Shown: one piece after another, positions 47,330 through 55,625 of the stretch | How the letters are laid out: each line of letters begins with the position of its first letter | Position numbering within the stretch: position 1 is the stretch's first letter | Assembly (NCBI GenBank): GCA_022647615.1 | Contig: JALCKZ010000001.1 | Location: 856,178-920,177, forward strand | Source: Bacteroidales bacterium | GTDB taxonomy: Bacteria; Bacteroidota; Bacteroidia; Bacteroidales; UBA932 | Direction of reading: 5' to 3' | DNA length: 64,000 nucleotides | Made by a program: the position numbers and the translations under genes | The notes under the pieces: model-generated | What the model saw: only the letters and a program-made list of their open reading frames with translations | Database searches by the model: none | What the model was told of the DNA's origin: nothing

Positions 47330-47525
47330 TTACGTGCAGCGGCATTATTAGCTGCGGCAAATTTTTACGTGTAGCAGCATTATTAGCTACAGCAAATTTT
47401 TACGTGCAGCAGCATTATTAGCTGCGGCAAATTTTTACGTGCAGCAGCATTATTAGCTACAGCAAATTTTTGCATGCAGCAGCATTATTAGCTGCGGCAA
47501 ATTTTTACGTGCAGCAGCATTAACA
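47330..47525 (-). repeat. Alternating 35-bp tandem array upstream of RAYT 2
   Basis: Units start at 47330, 47365, 47400, 47435 and 47470, with a partial sixth from 47505. Each holds a short inverted repeat around ATTATTAG. Units alternate between GCTGCGGC and GCTACAGC on the right side. In unit 2 the left side changes to GTAGC to match GCTAC, a compensatory change that suggests the hairpin matters. Confidence 0.92.
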
Positions 47526-47644
47526 GCATGTGAATTATCACATGCTAATATTTTTGGCGGAGATAAGATGGCTGTGATGTAGCCGTCTTGTAGTACAAAG
47601 TTAATTTTTTATTTTGTATCGCGATAGATATTTTCTTTTTTTAT

Positions 47645-47751
47645 AAGTGTGCGTATCGGCATTGAGAATCAATGAGTTATGATTTGGCCGAATCTGTAGA
47701 TTCGTCCAAACTGCAATCCTTTGATACACAGTGCCGCCTACAGAACTTATT
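47645..47751 (+). repeat. Right 107-bp REP-like repeat of RAYT element 2
   Basis: Partner of 46541–46647. Its hairpin is longer: TTTGGCCGAATCT pairs with AGATTCGTCCAAA, 12 of 13 bases. It ends 42 bp before the MerR gene. Confidence 0.9.
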
Positions 47752-47776
47752 TTCTCAATACGGCGGGAAAAAACAT

Positions 47777-47784
47777 TATCTTTG
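47777..47784 (+). promoter_or_regulatory. −7 box of the MerR-family gene
   Basis: TATCTTTG 8 bp before the ATG at 47793, giving a leaderless or nearly leaderless transcript. No −33 TTTG; the right RAYT repeat lies directly upstream. Confidence 0.45.
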
Positions 47785-47792
47785 CTAGCGTT

Positions 47793-48488
47793 ATGACAAC
47801 AGCAGAAAAAATTTCTAGTGGAAAGGTGTATTACACTATAGGTGAGGTCTCTGAGATTTTGAAGGAGAATGCCTCGCTGGTTAGGTTTTGGGCGGAGAAG
47901 TTCCCGCAGTTTATTAAGCCTGCGCGCAACAAGAAGGGCAATCGGTTGTTTACGGCAAAGGACGTGGAGAATTTTAGGCTTATTCACCACTTTGTCAAGG
48001 ATTTGGGGATGACGCTGGAGGGTGCTGAGCGCCGAATGAAGGATAATGCTACGGGGGAGGATAAGCGGCTGGAGGTGATTACTCGGTTGAATTCCATTAA
48101 GGAGAAATTGCAAAGTGTTGCCAGACAAATTGCTGAAGGTAAGGGTGTTGCAGGCGGAGATATTGAAAAGGACGCTGTTGAGGATATTGAGAAAGCTGTA
48201 GCGAATGAGGATATTGAGGAGGCTGTAGCGAATGAGGATATTGAGAAAGCTGTAGCGAATGAGGATATTGAGGAGGCTGTAGCGGTTGAGGATATTGAGA
48301 AAGCTGTAGCGAACAAGGATATTGAGAAAGCTGTAGCGAACAAGGATATTGAGAAAGCTGACGCTATTGAAGATATTGGGGAGGCTATTGCTAATGAGGA
48401 TATTGCAAAAAGAGGTGCAGCTGAAGAAGATGGTGATAATGCAGATAACAAAGAATTTTCGGATGAAGATTTTCCGGAGGATAAATAA
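47793..48488 (+). CDS. MerR-family regulator with a repetitive acidic tail
   Basis: 231 residues. The first 75 residues are a MerR-type winged helix (YYTIGEVSEILKENASLVRFWAEKFPQF and NRLFTAKDVENFRLIHHFV), then a helical dimerisation stretch. From about residue 121 there are nine 9-residue repeats of EDIEKAVAN type, followed by an acidic end. The frame is open further upstream to 47721, but ATG 47793 fits family N-termini and the −7 box. Stop overlaps the next start by one base. No effector cysteines are visible. Confidence 0.85.
   Translation: MTTAEKISSGKVYYTIGEVSEILKENASLVRFWAEKFPQFIKPARNKKGNRLFTAKDVENFRLIHHFVKDLGMTLEGAERRMKDNATGEDKRLEVITRLNSIKEKLQSVARQIAEGKGVAGGDIEKDAVEDIEKAVANEDIEEAVANEDIEKAVANEDIEEAVAVEDIEKAVANKDIEKAVANKDIEKADAIEDIGEAIANEDIAKRGAAEEDGDNADNKEFSDEDFPEDK
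48153..48395 (+). repeat. Nine 27-bp in-frame tandem repeats in the MerR-family gene
   Basis: Units of 27 bp encode (E/K/G)DIE(K/E)AVAN. The first full copies alternate K and E at position 5, a 54-bp higher-order period like that in the two RAYT arrays. Confidence 0.9.
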
Positions 48489-49504
48489 TGCCTAGAACAG
48501 CTAGAACAGCTAGAACAGTGAGAGCCATGAAAGCAATGAGATCAGTGAAGGTGGTTAGAGCCATTGACATAGCCGGGGCGGTGGAGAAGTTTGCACCGCT
48601 TAGTACTCAGGTTGAGTGGGATAACAGCGGTTTTTCTGTTGGAGACCCTCAAGCAGTTGTGCATAAGGTGCTTATAGCTTTGGATTGTACGCTGGATGTT
48701 GTGGAGGAGGCTGTTGAGAAGAAGTGTGATATGATTCTGACTCATCATCCGCTGATTTTCGGTGGGTGCAAGAATATACTCTATAGTGATGCCTGCGGAT
48801 ATAATGGTCCTGCAAATAGGACTTCTTCCGGCACAAGCTGCGTTTTTGAAAGTCTGCAAGGCCGCGCTATAGCAATTGCTATTAAGAACGGTATCACAAT
48901 TTATTCCAGCCATACGCCGCTGGATAAAGCGCGCGGTGGTCTTAATGACCTGATGGCCAAGAGATTAAATCTGCAGAATTGCAAAGTGCTGAGCGCAGAC
49001 GGATTCGGAACTGTCGGGAGCTTAAATAGCGGTAATAGCGGTAATAGCGGTAAAAATGGGAATAGAGGGGGTAATGGCAAAGAGGGCATGACAGGAGAGG
49101 AGTTTATCAAATTTGTGAAGAAGCAGTTCAATGTGAAGTATTTAAGATGCTCAAAGCCAATAGGGTATGGCATCGCGACAGATTGCAAAAGTGTAGAGGC
49201 GGCCGGCAAAATAGCAGCTTTGGATAGGAGAGTGGCCGGCAAAATCACAAAAGTGGCGGTTAGCAGCGGCGCAGGGCAGGGTTCTGTGAGTGATGCTATT
49301 GCTGCGGGGGCTCAGGCGCTGGTTACGGCGGACGTCAGCCACCACAATTTTTACCAGCCGGAGGGCTTTATGATTCTGGATATTGGGCATTATGAGAGCG
49401 AATGGGGGGCGGTTGCCTTGTTAGAGAGCATTGTTAAGAAAAATTTTTCTAAATTTGCGGTCTCTCTGAGTAAAAGGGATAAAAGCCCCATATATTATTA
49501 TTAG
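48488..49504 (+). CDS. NIF3-like dinuclear metal centre protein (GTP cyclohydrolase I type 2 family)
   Basis: 338 residues. NIF3 features: WDNSGFSVGDP, LTHHPLIFGG (metal-binding His pair), YSSHTPLDKARGGLNDLMA, and a C-terminal TADVSHHNFYQPEGFMILDIGHYESE. The family binds two metals; its true substrate is debated. A Gly/Asn/Ser-rich insertion (about residues 178–198) directly follows a 9-mer copy (49011). The N-terminal 16 residues are repetitive (RTAR units); ATGs at 48527 or 48536 are possible alternative starts. Confidence 0.88.
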   Translation: MPRTARTARTVRAMKAMRSVKVVRAIDIAGAVEKFAPLSTQVEWDNSGFSVGDPQAVVHKVLIALDCTLDVVEEAVEKKCDMILTHHPLIFGGCKNILYSDACGYNGPANRTSSGTSCVFESLQGRAIAIAIKNGITIYSSHTPLDKARGGLNDLMAKRLNLQNCKVLSADGFGTVGSLNSGNSGNSGKNGNRGGNGKEGMTGEEFIKFVKKQFNVKYLRCSKPIGYGIATDCKSVEAAGKIAALDRRVAGKITKVAVSSGAGQGSVSDAIAAGAQALVTADVSHHNFYQPEGFMILDIGHYESEWGAVALLESIVKKNFSKFAVSLSKRDKSPIYYY

Positions 49505-49553
49505 AGAGAGATTTAATTACAGCTGCAATTCACGCGGCACTGATTTATAGAAT

Positions 49554-50465
49554 ATGGCAACAAAACAGACAATAAAGACGGTCAACCCAAAAGTTGTTAA
49601 GGGAGAGACCTTTGTATCTTTGCAAATTTCAAAGAATATTGATCCCGACAGTATGGAAAAGAAACTGAAGCTGCTTTATGAGCTTCAGAAGACTGATTCC
49701 AGAATAGACAAGATTTACATGCTGAGAGGTGAGCTTCCTTTGGAGGTGCAAGACCTTGAGGATGAGATTCTTGGTCATAAGACAAAGATTGCGGCTCTTG
49801 CAAAAGAGGTTAAAGAGATTGAGGCTTTTATCGCCTCTAAGAAGCAGGATATCGTTGGCTCAAAGGCAGCTATAAAGAAGTATGAGCAGCAGCGCAACAA
49901 TGTCAAGAATAACAGAGAGTTTGATTCTCTTTCCAAAGAGATTGAATATCAGGAACTTGATAGCCAACTTTCTGAAAAGAAGATTGCTGATAATACAAAG
50001 ATTCTTTTGGAGAAAAAGGCTCTTTTGGATGAGGAAAACGCAGAGCTTAAGGGTCGCCAGGAGGATTTGGCAAATAAGAAGAAAGAGCTTGACGGTATTG
50101 TAAAGGAGACGGAGAAAGAGGAGAAGGAGTTGCTTAAACAATCAGAAGAGATTCAGGCACAAATAGATCCGCGTATGCTTGCTGCATATGAAAAAGTTAG
50201 GTCTAATGCGCGCAATAAGATGGCCGTTGTTAAGGTTGTCCGCGGCGCATGCGGAGGTTGCTTTAATAAGATTCCTCCTCAAAGACAGATAGATATAGAG
50301 AGCAGCAAGAGAATTATTGTTTGCGAATATTGCGGAAGAATTCTTGTTAGCGAGAAGTTTGATGATGAAGATGCTGCCGGAAGCAAGAGCGCATCTAAGG
50401 CGGAACCTGCTGATGCAAAGGAGCCTGCAAAGAAAAGTGCTGCAAGAAAGACGACAAAAAAATAG
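49554..50465 (+). CDS. Coiled-coil zinc-ribbon protein (C4-type, CT398-like)
   Basis: 303 residues. A long coiled coil (about 35–215) is followed by a C4 zinc ribbon: RGACGGCFNKIPPQRQ and CEYCGRIL. A Lys/Ala tail ends the protein. Relatives are thought to bind nucleic acid or secretion partners; the role is unknown. Start 49554 is the first ATG; the conserved part begins near residue 34. Confidence 0.83.
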   Translation: MATKQTIKTVNPKVVKGETFVSLQISKNIDPDSMEKKLKLLYELQKTDSRIDKIYMLRGELPLEVQDLEDEILGHKTKIAALAKEVKEIEAFIASKKQDIVGSKAAIKKYEQQRNNVKNNREFDSLSKEIEYQELDSQLSEKKIADNTKILLEKKALLDEENAELKGRQEDLANKKKELDGIVKETEKEEKELLKQSEEIQAQIDPRMLAAYEKVRSNARNKMAVVKVVRGACGGCFNKIPPQRQIDIESSKRIIVCEYCGRILVSEKFDDEDAAGSKSASKAEPADAKEPAKKSAARKTTKK

Positions 50466-50522
50466 GAAATAAAGCGCGGGAACTTTTGCAAGAGAGCATA
50501 AATTCCTTCACAACATAGTGTT

Positions 50523-51746
50523 ATGGAACAAGAGCCTGGAATATTAAGGGAACTTTTCTTCAAACACGTTGCACAAACATCCTCAAAACCTCTTGGATTA
50601 AACATAGTTAGGGCTGAGGGTGTTTTTTTATACTCGCCGGAAAAACGTTATCTGGATTTTATTTCCGGAGTATCTGTAAGCAATGTGGGGCACTGCCGCA
50701 GAGAAGTCATTGACGCCGTAAAGGAGCAGATGGAAAATTATGCTCACCTTATGGTGTACGGAGAGATGATAGAGTCTCCGCAAGTGCTTCATGCTAAATT
50801 GCTTACTTCTATTCTTCCCGACAGTCTTCAAAGTGTTTACTATGTTAACAGCGGCAGCGAGGCCAATGAGGCGGCTATGAAACTTGCAAAGAGAGTGACG
50901 GGCCGCAGGGAAATCATAGCTTGTAAAAACGCATATCACGGTAGTTCTCAGGGTTCTATGAGCTTGATGAGTTCAGAAGATTTTAAGAATCCTTTCCGTC
51001 CGCTTCTTCCAATGATTAACTTCATTGAGTTCAATAATATAAATTCTTTGAGCGCAATTACGCAACAGACGGCTGCTGTGATAATTGAACCTGTACAGGG
51101 TGAGGGAGGGGTTCAGATTCCGCAGCCCGGTTTTCTGAATGAATTGAGGGCAAAATGCACGGAGACAGGAGCTTTGCTGATTTATGATGAGGTGCAAACC
51201 GGTTTTGGCCGCACCGGAAAAATGTTCGCGTTCCAAAAATATGGCGACAATGTTGTTCCTGATATTTTGGTGCTGGCAAAGGCGCTTGGGGGCGGACTTC
51301 CGCTTGGAGCACTGGTTGCAAGCAATGAACTTATGAGCGCCTGGCAGAATAATCCTCCGCTTGGACACATTACAACTTTTGGCGGCCACCCGGTATGTTG
51401 TGCTGCGGCTTTGGCCTCTTTGAAACTTTTATTAACACAGCCTTGGGTAAAAGATGTTGATAAAAAAAGCGCTAGAATTGTAAAGGCTTTAAGCTCGCAT
51501 CCGCTTGTAAAAGAGATACGTGCAGCCGGCCTGCTAATAGCGGTAGATTTGGGCAGCGCAGAGCTGGCAAAACAAATATTATATTTGCTATTGGATGAAG
51601 GGGTGCTTACGGATTGGTTCTTGTTCCAGCCAACTTCTTTTAGAATTGCTCCTCCGCTTTGCATAACTGATGAGGAGATTGATATTGGAACGGCTGCAAT
51701 TTTAAAAGCGCTTAACAAATTGAAAACAAACTGTCGGGATAAATAA
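50523..51746 (+). CDS. Class III PLP-dependent aminotransferase
   Basis: 407 residues. Class III fold: YVNSGSEANEAAMKLAKR (cofactor phosphate loop), YHGSSQGSMSLMS, EPVQGEGGV, LIYDEVQTGFGRTGKMFA and the cofactor lysine in DILVLAKALGGGLPLGA near residue 252. It could be an ornithine, acetylornithine or 4-aminobutyrate aminotransferase. No arginine-biosynthesis neighbours are present, so the substrate is left open. The 9-mer at 51731 ends the coding region four codons before the stop. Confidence 0.88.
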   Translation: MEQEPGILRELFFKHVAQTSSKPLGLNIVRAEGVFLYSPEKRYLDFISGVSVSNVGHCRREVIDAVKEQMENYAHLMVYGEMIESPQVLHAKLLTSILPDSLQSVYYVNSGSEANEAAMKLAKRVTGRREIIACKNAYHGSSQGSMSLMSSEDFKNPFRPLLPMINFIEFNNINSLSAITQQTAAVIIEPVQGEGGVQIPQPGFLNELRAKCTETGALLIYDEVQTGFGRTGKMFAFQKYGDNVVPDILVLAKALGGGLPLGALVASNELMSAWQNNPPLGHITTFGGHPVCCAAALASLKLLLTQPWVKDVDKKSARIVKALSSHPLVKEIRAAGLLIAVDLGSAELAKQILYLLLDEGVLTDWFLFQPTSFRIAPPLCITDEEIDIGTAAILKALNKLKTNCRDK

Positions 51747-51778
51747 TTTTCTTCCCGGCAAATAATTAGAGATATAAT

Positions 51779-53350
51779 ATGGCAGATTCTAACGGCAAAG
51801 TTTTTAATCCTAAAAAGGCGGCTCAATATCGTGAGAGAGCATTGGAAGCCCGTAACAAAGAGCTGGAGGTTGCAGGTCTTGAGACAGGGAATAAAGTTCC
51901 TCAAGCTCCTGATATAGAGGAAGCTGTGCTTGGCTCTCTGATGCTGGACCCGGAAGCTGTTGTAGAGGTTGTCAGCTCTCTTATTCCGGAATGTTTTTAT
52001 AAACAGGAGAACAGAAAAATTTACAATGCCATTGTACAGCTGAATCAGGCAAATAAGGCAATTGATATATACACTGTCGCTGAGCAACTTAAAGCAAACG
52101 GAGATTTGGATGAGGTGGGCGGAACTGTTTATCTTACTCAGCTGAGCTTGAAGATTGGTGCGGCAGCACATATTGATTATCACACTAAAATTCTGGTAGA
52201 TAAGTATATACAGCGCAAGATGATTGGCATATCATTGGATGCTCTTAAGAAATCTTATGATGATGCGGAGCCTGTAGATAAACTTTTGGACAGCACCCAG
52301 CAGGAGATTTTTGAACTTGCGGAGAGGAACATGACCAGAGAGACAAAAGCCGTTAAATCCATTATTAAAGATACCATTGACAAGCTGGAGAAGGCGCAAT
52401 CTAATCCTAACGGACAGAGCGGTTTACATAGCGGATACATGGGATTGGACAGGGTTACTTTTGGCTGGCAAAATTCAGATTTGGTTATTATTGCAGGACG
52501 TCCCGGAATGGGAAAAACTGCGTTTGTTCTTACAATGGCGCGCAACATGGCGGTGGATTTTGGAATCCCCGTTGCCTTCTTCTCTTTGGAGCAGGCGCCT
52601 GAGCAACTTGTTCAGAGATTGATGATTGCGGAGACAGGAATTTCATCTGATAAAATAAAGGGCGCTAAAAAAATGACGGATTCAGATTGGGTGCAGCTCA
52701 GCGATAAGCTTAATCAGCTGGTTGATGCTCCTTTATATATAGATGACACCCCGTCATTATCTATTACAGACTTGAGGGCTAAGGCAAGAAGATTGGTGCA
52801 AACGGCTCATGTTAAGATGATTATCATAGATTACCTTCAGCTGATGACCGGCTCAAAAGAGCTCAAGGGATTTAGGGAGCAGGAGGTTTCAGAGATATCC
52901 CGTTCATTAAAGTCAATTGCGAAAGAGCTTGATGTTCCGGTAATTGCGCTGGCTCAGCTAAGCCGTGCAGCAGAAATCAGAGGCGGTCAGAAGAAGCCGC
53001 AGCTGACAGACTTAAGAGAGTCAGGAGCTATAGAGCAGGATGCGGATATTGTAATTTTCTTGCATCGCCCTGAATATTACGGAACAACGGATGCCAATAT
53101 GCCAGAGGGACTTACGGATGTCATAATTGCAAAACACCGTAACGGTCCAACTGATGAAGTGCACATGAAGTTTGTAAAGAGAGAGATGAGGTTTGTGGAT
53201 TACAATGAGATGGAACTTCCTTCAGATGAAGAGCTGGACAAGTTGGAGAGTAATATTGAGGGAGCGACTGACACGGGAATCAAGCCTATGTCTTTTGAGT
53301 CAAAAATGAATAAAAAAGAGTTTGGCGAGACTGATTTTACAATGGAATAA
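51779..53350 (+). CDS. dnaB: Replicative DNA helicase
   Basis: 523 residues. N-terminal DnaB domain (PQAPDIEEAVLGSLMLDPEA) followed by the RecA-like helicase domain with Walker A AGRPGMGKTAF (about 238–248), Walker B MIIIDYLQLM and the arginine-finger region LSRAAEIRGG. It unwinds DNA ahead of the replication fork. No intein or insertion. Confidence 0.96.
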   Translation: MADSNGKVFNPKKAAQYRERALEARNKELEVAGLETGNKVPQAPDIEEAVLGSLMLDPEAVVEVVSSLIPECFYKQENRKIYNAIVQLNQANKAIDIYTVAEQLKANGDLDEVGGTVYLTQLSLKIGAAAHIDYHTKILVDKYIQRKMIGISLDALKKSYDDAEPVDKLLDSTQQEIFELAERNMTRETKAVKSIIKDTIDKLEKAQSNPNGQSGLHSGYMGLDRVTFGWQNSDLVIIAGRPGMGKTAFVLTMARNMAVDFGIPVAFFSLEQAPEQLVQRLMIAETGISSDKIKGAKKMTDSDWVQLSDKLNQLVDAPLYIDDTPSLSITDLRAKARRLVQTAHVKMIIIDYLQLMTGSKELKGFREQEVSEISRSLKSIAKELDVPVIALAQLSRAAEIRGGQKKPQLTDLRESGAIEQDADIVIFLHRPEYYGTTDANMPEGLTDVIIAKHRNGPTDEVHMKFVKREMRFVDYNEMELPSDEELDKLESNIEGATDTGIKPMSFESKMNKKEFGETDFTME

Positions 53351-53366
53351 ATTTATTTAAACAGCA

Positions 53367-54203
53367 ATGTTTCAAATGGATACAGATAAAAAATTACATA
53401 GGGCCAACAGAATACGTGCAGTATTTATTTCCTTAGCTGTGCTTTGTTTTTTATTCCCGACAGCTAATTGCAAAGCGCAGGAACTTCCTTTTAAAAGCGG
53501 GGAGACGGTAGCTTACACATTAAATTATACTTGGGGCGGAGTCCTTACGGATGTTGGCAGCGCGGTATGCCAGCTGTCCTATGAAAATGGTGAATATCAT
53601 GCTGTTATAAACGGCTACACCTTTAAATTCTATGACCTTTTCTTTAAAGTAAGAGAGAGATTTGAGTCCAAATTTTCTCCTAGTACGCTGAGGCCCAGCT
53701 ATTTTTACCGCAGCGCCGCGGAAGGCAAGTATAGAATGAAAAACACATTCTATTTCAACAATAGAAATTACACTATTAAAAGTATCACGCAAAAGTATGA
53801 TAGAGAGCCATTTGACACTGTGCTGCAAGGTTCTCCAAATACATTTGATTTACTATCTCTTTATTATCACAGCCGCACTCTAAGCTTTGGCAGCATTCCA
53901 ATTGGACAGAAGCAACCAATTAATTTTGCGATAGACAAGGAGATATACAATTTGTACTTTATTTATTTAGGGAAAGAGAACAGGAAAGTTCCGGGTTATG
54001 GCACTTTCCGCACAATGAAGTTTGCGGTGAGAGTTGTTGCCGGTAATGTCTTTACTGGCAAAGATGATATGACCATCTGGGTAACAGACGATGACAACAA
54101 ACTTCCCGTCTTTTTTGAATCTCCGATTCTAGTGGGCAAAATGCAGGGCCGCGTCTCTAAAATCATCAACAACAAGTATCCTTTAACCAGCAAAATCAGA
54201 TAA
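53367..54203 (+). CDS. DUF3108 exported protein
   Basis: 278 residues with a signal peptide (basic start, hydrophobic 20–35, ending NCKAQ) and a β-rich body beginning ELPFKSGETVAYTLNYTWGG, typical of DUF3108. Function unknown, envelope location likely. Its stop overlaps the rseC start by one base. Confidence 0.8.
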   Translation: MFQMDTDKKLHRANRIRAVFISLAVLCFLFPTANCKAQELPFKSGETVAYTLNYTWGGVLTDVGSAVCQLSYENGEYHAVINGYTFKFYDLFFKVRERFESKFSPSTLRPSYFYRSAAEGKYRMKNTFYFNNRNYTIKSITQKYDREPFDTVLQGSPNTFDLLSLYYHSRTLSFGSIPIGQKQPINFAIDKEIYNLYFIYLGKENRKVPGYGTFRTMKFAVRVVAGNVFTGKDDMTIWVTDDDNKLPVFFESPILVGKMQGRVSKIINNKYPLTSKIR

Positions 54204-54634
54204 TGGAAACAATTTCTCATGAAGGTGTAATCCGGGAGATAAAGCCGGATGTAATTAAGGTCACGATAGTTAGCCAATCTGCTTGCGCCGGTTGCCATGC
54301 AAAGGGTTTTTGCTCAGCCTCTGAGATGCAGGAGAAGGTGGTAGAGGTTAAGGGTGCGGAGGGTGATTACAAGGTAGGAGAGCGTGTAAACGTGAATATG
54401 GAGCAAAAACTCGGAAATAGGGCGGTATGGATTGTATACGCAGTTCCGGGGGTTATTCTTATAATATTATTGTTATCTTTGCAGCGTTTTGTAACAAATG
54501 AGTTATATTTGGGGTTGATTGTGCTGGGGATCATAGCGTTGTACTTTTTTATCCTCTATTTGTTCAGAGGACGTGTTGGGAGAGGGTTCCACTTTACAAT
54601 CAGCAAATTACAAGACCCGCAGGCTGAAAAATAG
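54203..54634 (+). CDS. rseC: RseC/MucC-like membrane protein
   Basis: 143 residues. N-terminal domain with SQSACAGCHAKGFCSASEM cysteines, then two membrane segments (about 72–90 and 95–115). RseC-like proteins commonly precede rnf genes and are linked to maturation or regulation of Rnf/Rsx complexes. It lies 73 bp before rnfB here. Confidence 0.87.
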   Translation: METISHEGVIREIKPDVIKVTIVSQSACAGCHAKGFCSASEMQEKVVEVKGAEGDYKVGERVNVNMEQKLGNRAVWIVYAVPGVILIILLLSLQRFVTNELYLGLIVLGIIALYFFILYLFRGRVGRGFHFTISKLQDPQAEK

Positions 54635-54707
54635 GGCTGTCTGCAGCTTTTTGAAACAAACCTGAATTTTAAATAATAATAGTTCTTTTGATTTTATTAA
54701 CAGTTAG

Positions 54708-55607
54708 ATGACTAATACGATTATTTTTACCATCGCCTGTTTGACAATCCTAGGATTGCTTCTGGCGATTGTGCTGTTTTTAGTGGCACAAAAGTTTAAG
54801 GTAGAGGAAGATCCAAGGATTGACACCGTTGAGGCTCTTATGCCGGGTGCCAATTGCGGAGGTTGCGGACATGCAGGCTGCAGAGCTTTTGCAGAGGATG
54901 CCGTAAAATCCGGTAACCTTGATAATCTTTTCTGCCCCGTTGGCGGAAATGCTACAATGAAGAAAGTAGCAGATGCGCTAGGCTACACGGTTGCGGAAAA
55001 AGAGCCGCAAGTAGCAGTTGTAAGGTGCTCAGGGTCTTGTGATAAGAGACAGAAAGTCACCTTTTTTGACGGTCGCAAGACTTGTGCTACAGAAGCCTCC
55101 GTTTATTCAGGAGATACTGGCTGCAGATATGGATGCTTTGGACTAGGAGACTGCGAGAGAGCCTGCCAGTTTGATGCAATTAAGGTTAATGTCACGACAG
55201 GTCTTCCGGAGGTTGACGAGGAAAAATGCGTTGCCTGCGGAGCGTGCGTAAAAGCTTGTCCTAAAGGCATTATCGAGCTTAGAAACAAAGGCCCTAAAGG
55301 TCGCAGATTGTATGTTTCCTGTGTCAGCAAAGACAAGGGAGCAGTTGCCAGAAAGGCTTGCCTTGCTGCCTGCATAGGTTGTGGCAAGTGTCAGAAAGTC
55401 TGCCAGTTTGGTGCTATTACGGTAGAAAATAATTTGGCTTATATAGATTATACAAAATGCAGAATGTGCCGCAAGTGCGTTCTTGAATGCCCAACCGGCG
55501 CAATTCATGAGTGCAACTTCCCGCCAAGACCGGCGGCGTCCGCACAGCCTGCAGCACAGACAGTTGCGCAAAAACCTGTAGAAAGTACGGCAAAGCCTGT
55601 TGCATAA
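54708..55607 (+). CDS. rnfB: Rnf complex subunit RnfB
   Basis: 299 residues: N-terminal membrane anchor (about 5–28), the four-cysteine domain GANCGGCGHAGCRAFA, and several [4Fe-4S] motifs including CVACGACVKACPKG, CIGCGKCQKVC and CRMCRKCVLECPTG. An Ala/Pro/Gln-rich tail ends the protein. RnfB receives electrons from ferredoxin in the Na+ (or H+) pumping ferredoxin:NAD oxidoreductase. Confidence 0.96.
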   Translation: MTNTIIFTIACLTILGLLLAIVLFLVAQKFKVEEDPRIDTVEALMPGANCGGCGHAGCRAFAEDAVKSGNLDNLFCPVGGNATMKKVADALGYTVAEKEPQVAVVRCSGSCDKRQKVTFFDGRKTCATEASVYSGDTGCRYGCFGLGDCERACQFDAIKVNVTTGLPEVDEEKCVACGACVKACPKGIIELRNKGPKGRRLYVSCVSKDKGAVARKACLAACIGCGKCQKVCQFGAITVENNLAYIDYTKCRMCRKCVLECPTGAIHECNFPPRPAASAQPAAQTVAQKPVESTAKPVA

Positions 55608-55625
55608 CAAATAGGAGAATATATT

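Larger units (their letters stand above)
46541..47751. mobile_element. RAYT element 2: Y1 transposase gene plus 35-bp array between 107-bp direct repeats
   Basis: A 1.21-kb unit with a Y1 transposase gene on the minus strand, an alternating 35-bp array upstream of its start and nearly identical 107-bp direct repeats at both ends. Layout matches element 1 although the repeat sequences differ. The gap between the gene and MerR (47303–47792) is filled by the array and the right repeat. Confidence 0.75.

Noticed and set aside
47330..47525. CRISPR array
   Set aside because: No unique spacers; units are tandem and alternating, and there are no cas genes.
47721..47792. Longer N-terminus of the MerR-family protein
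   Set aside because: It would run through the −7 box and the end of the RAYT repeat; family members start near ATG 47793.
47984..48451. Long Ser/Ala/Ile-rich minus-strand reading frame opposite the MerR gene
   Set aside because: Shadow of the 27-bp repeats; the + strand frame has a clear MerR domain.
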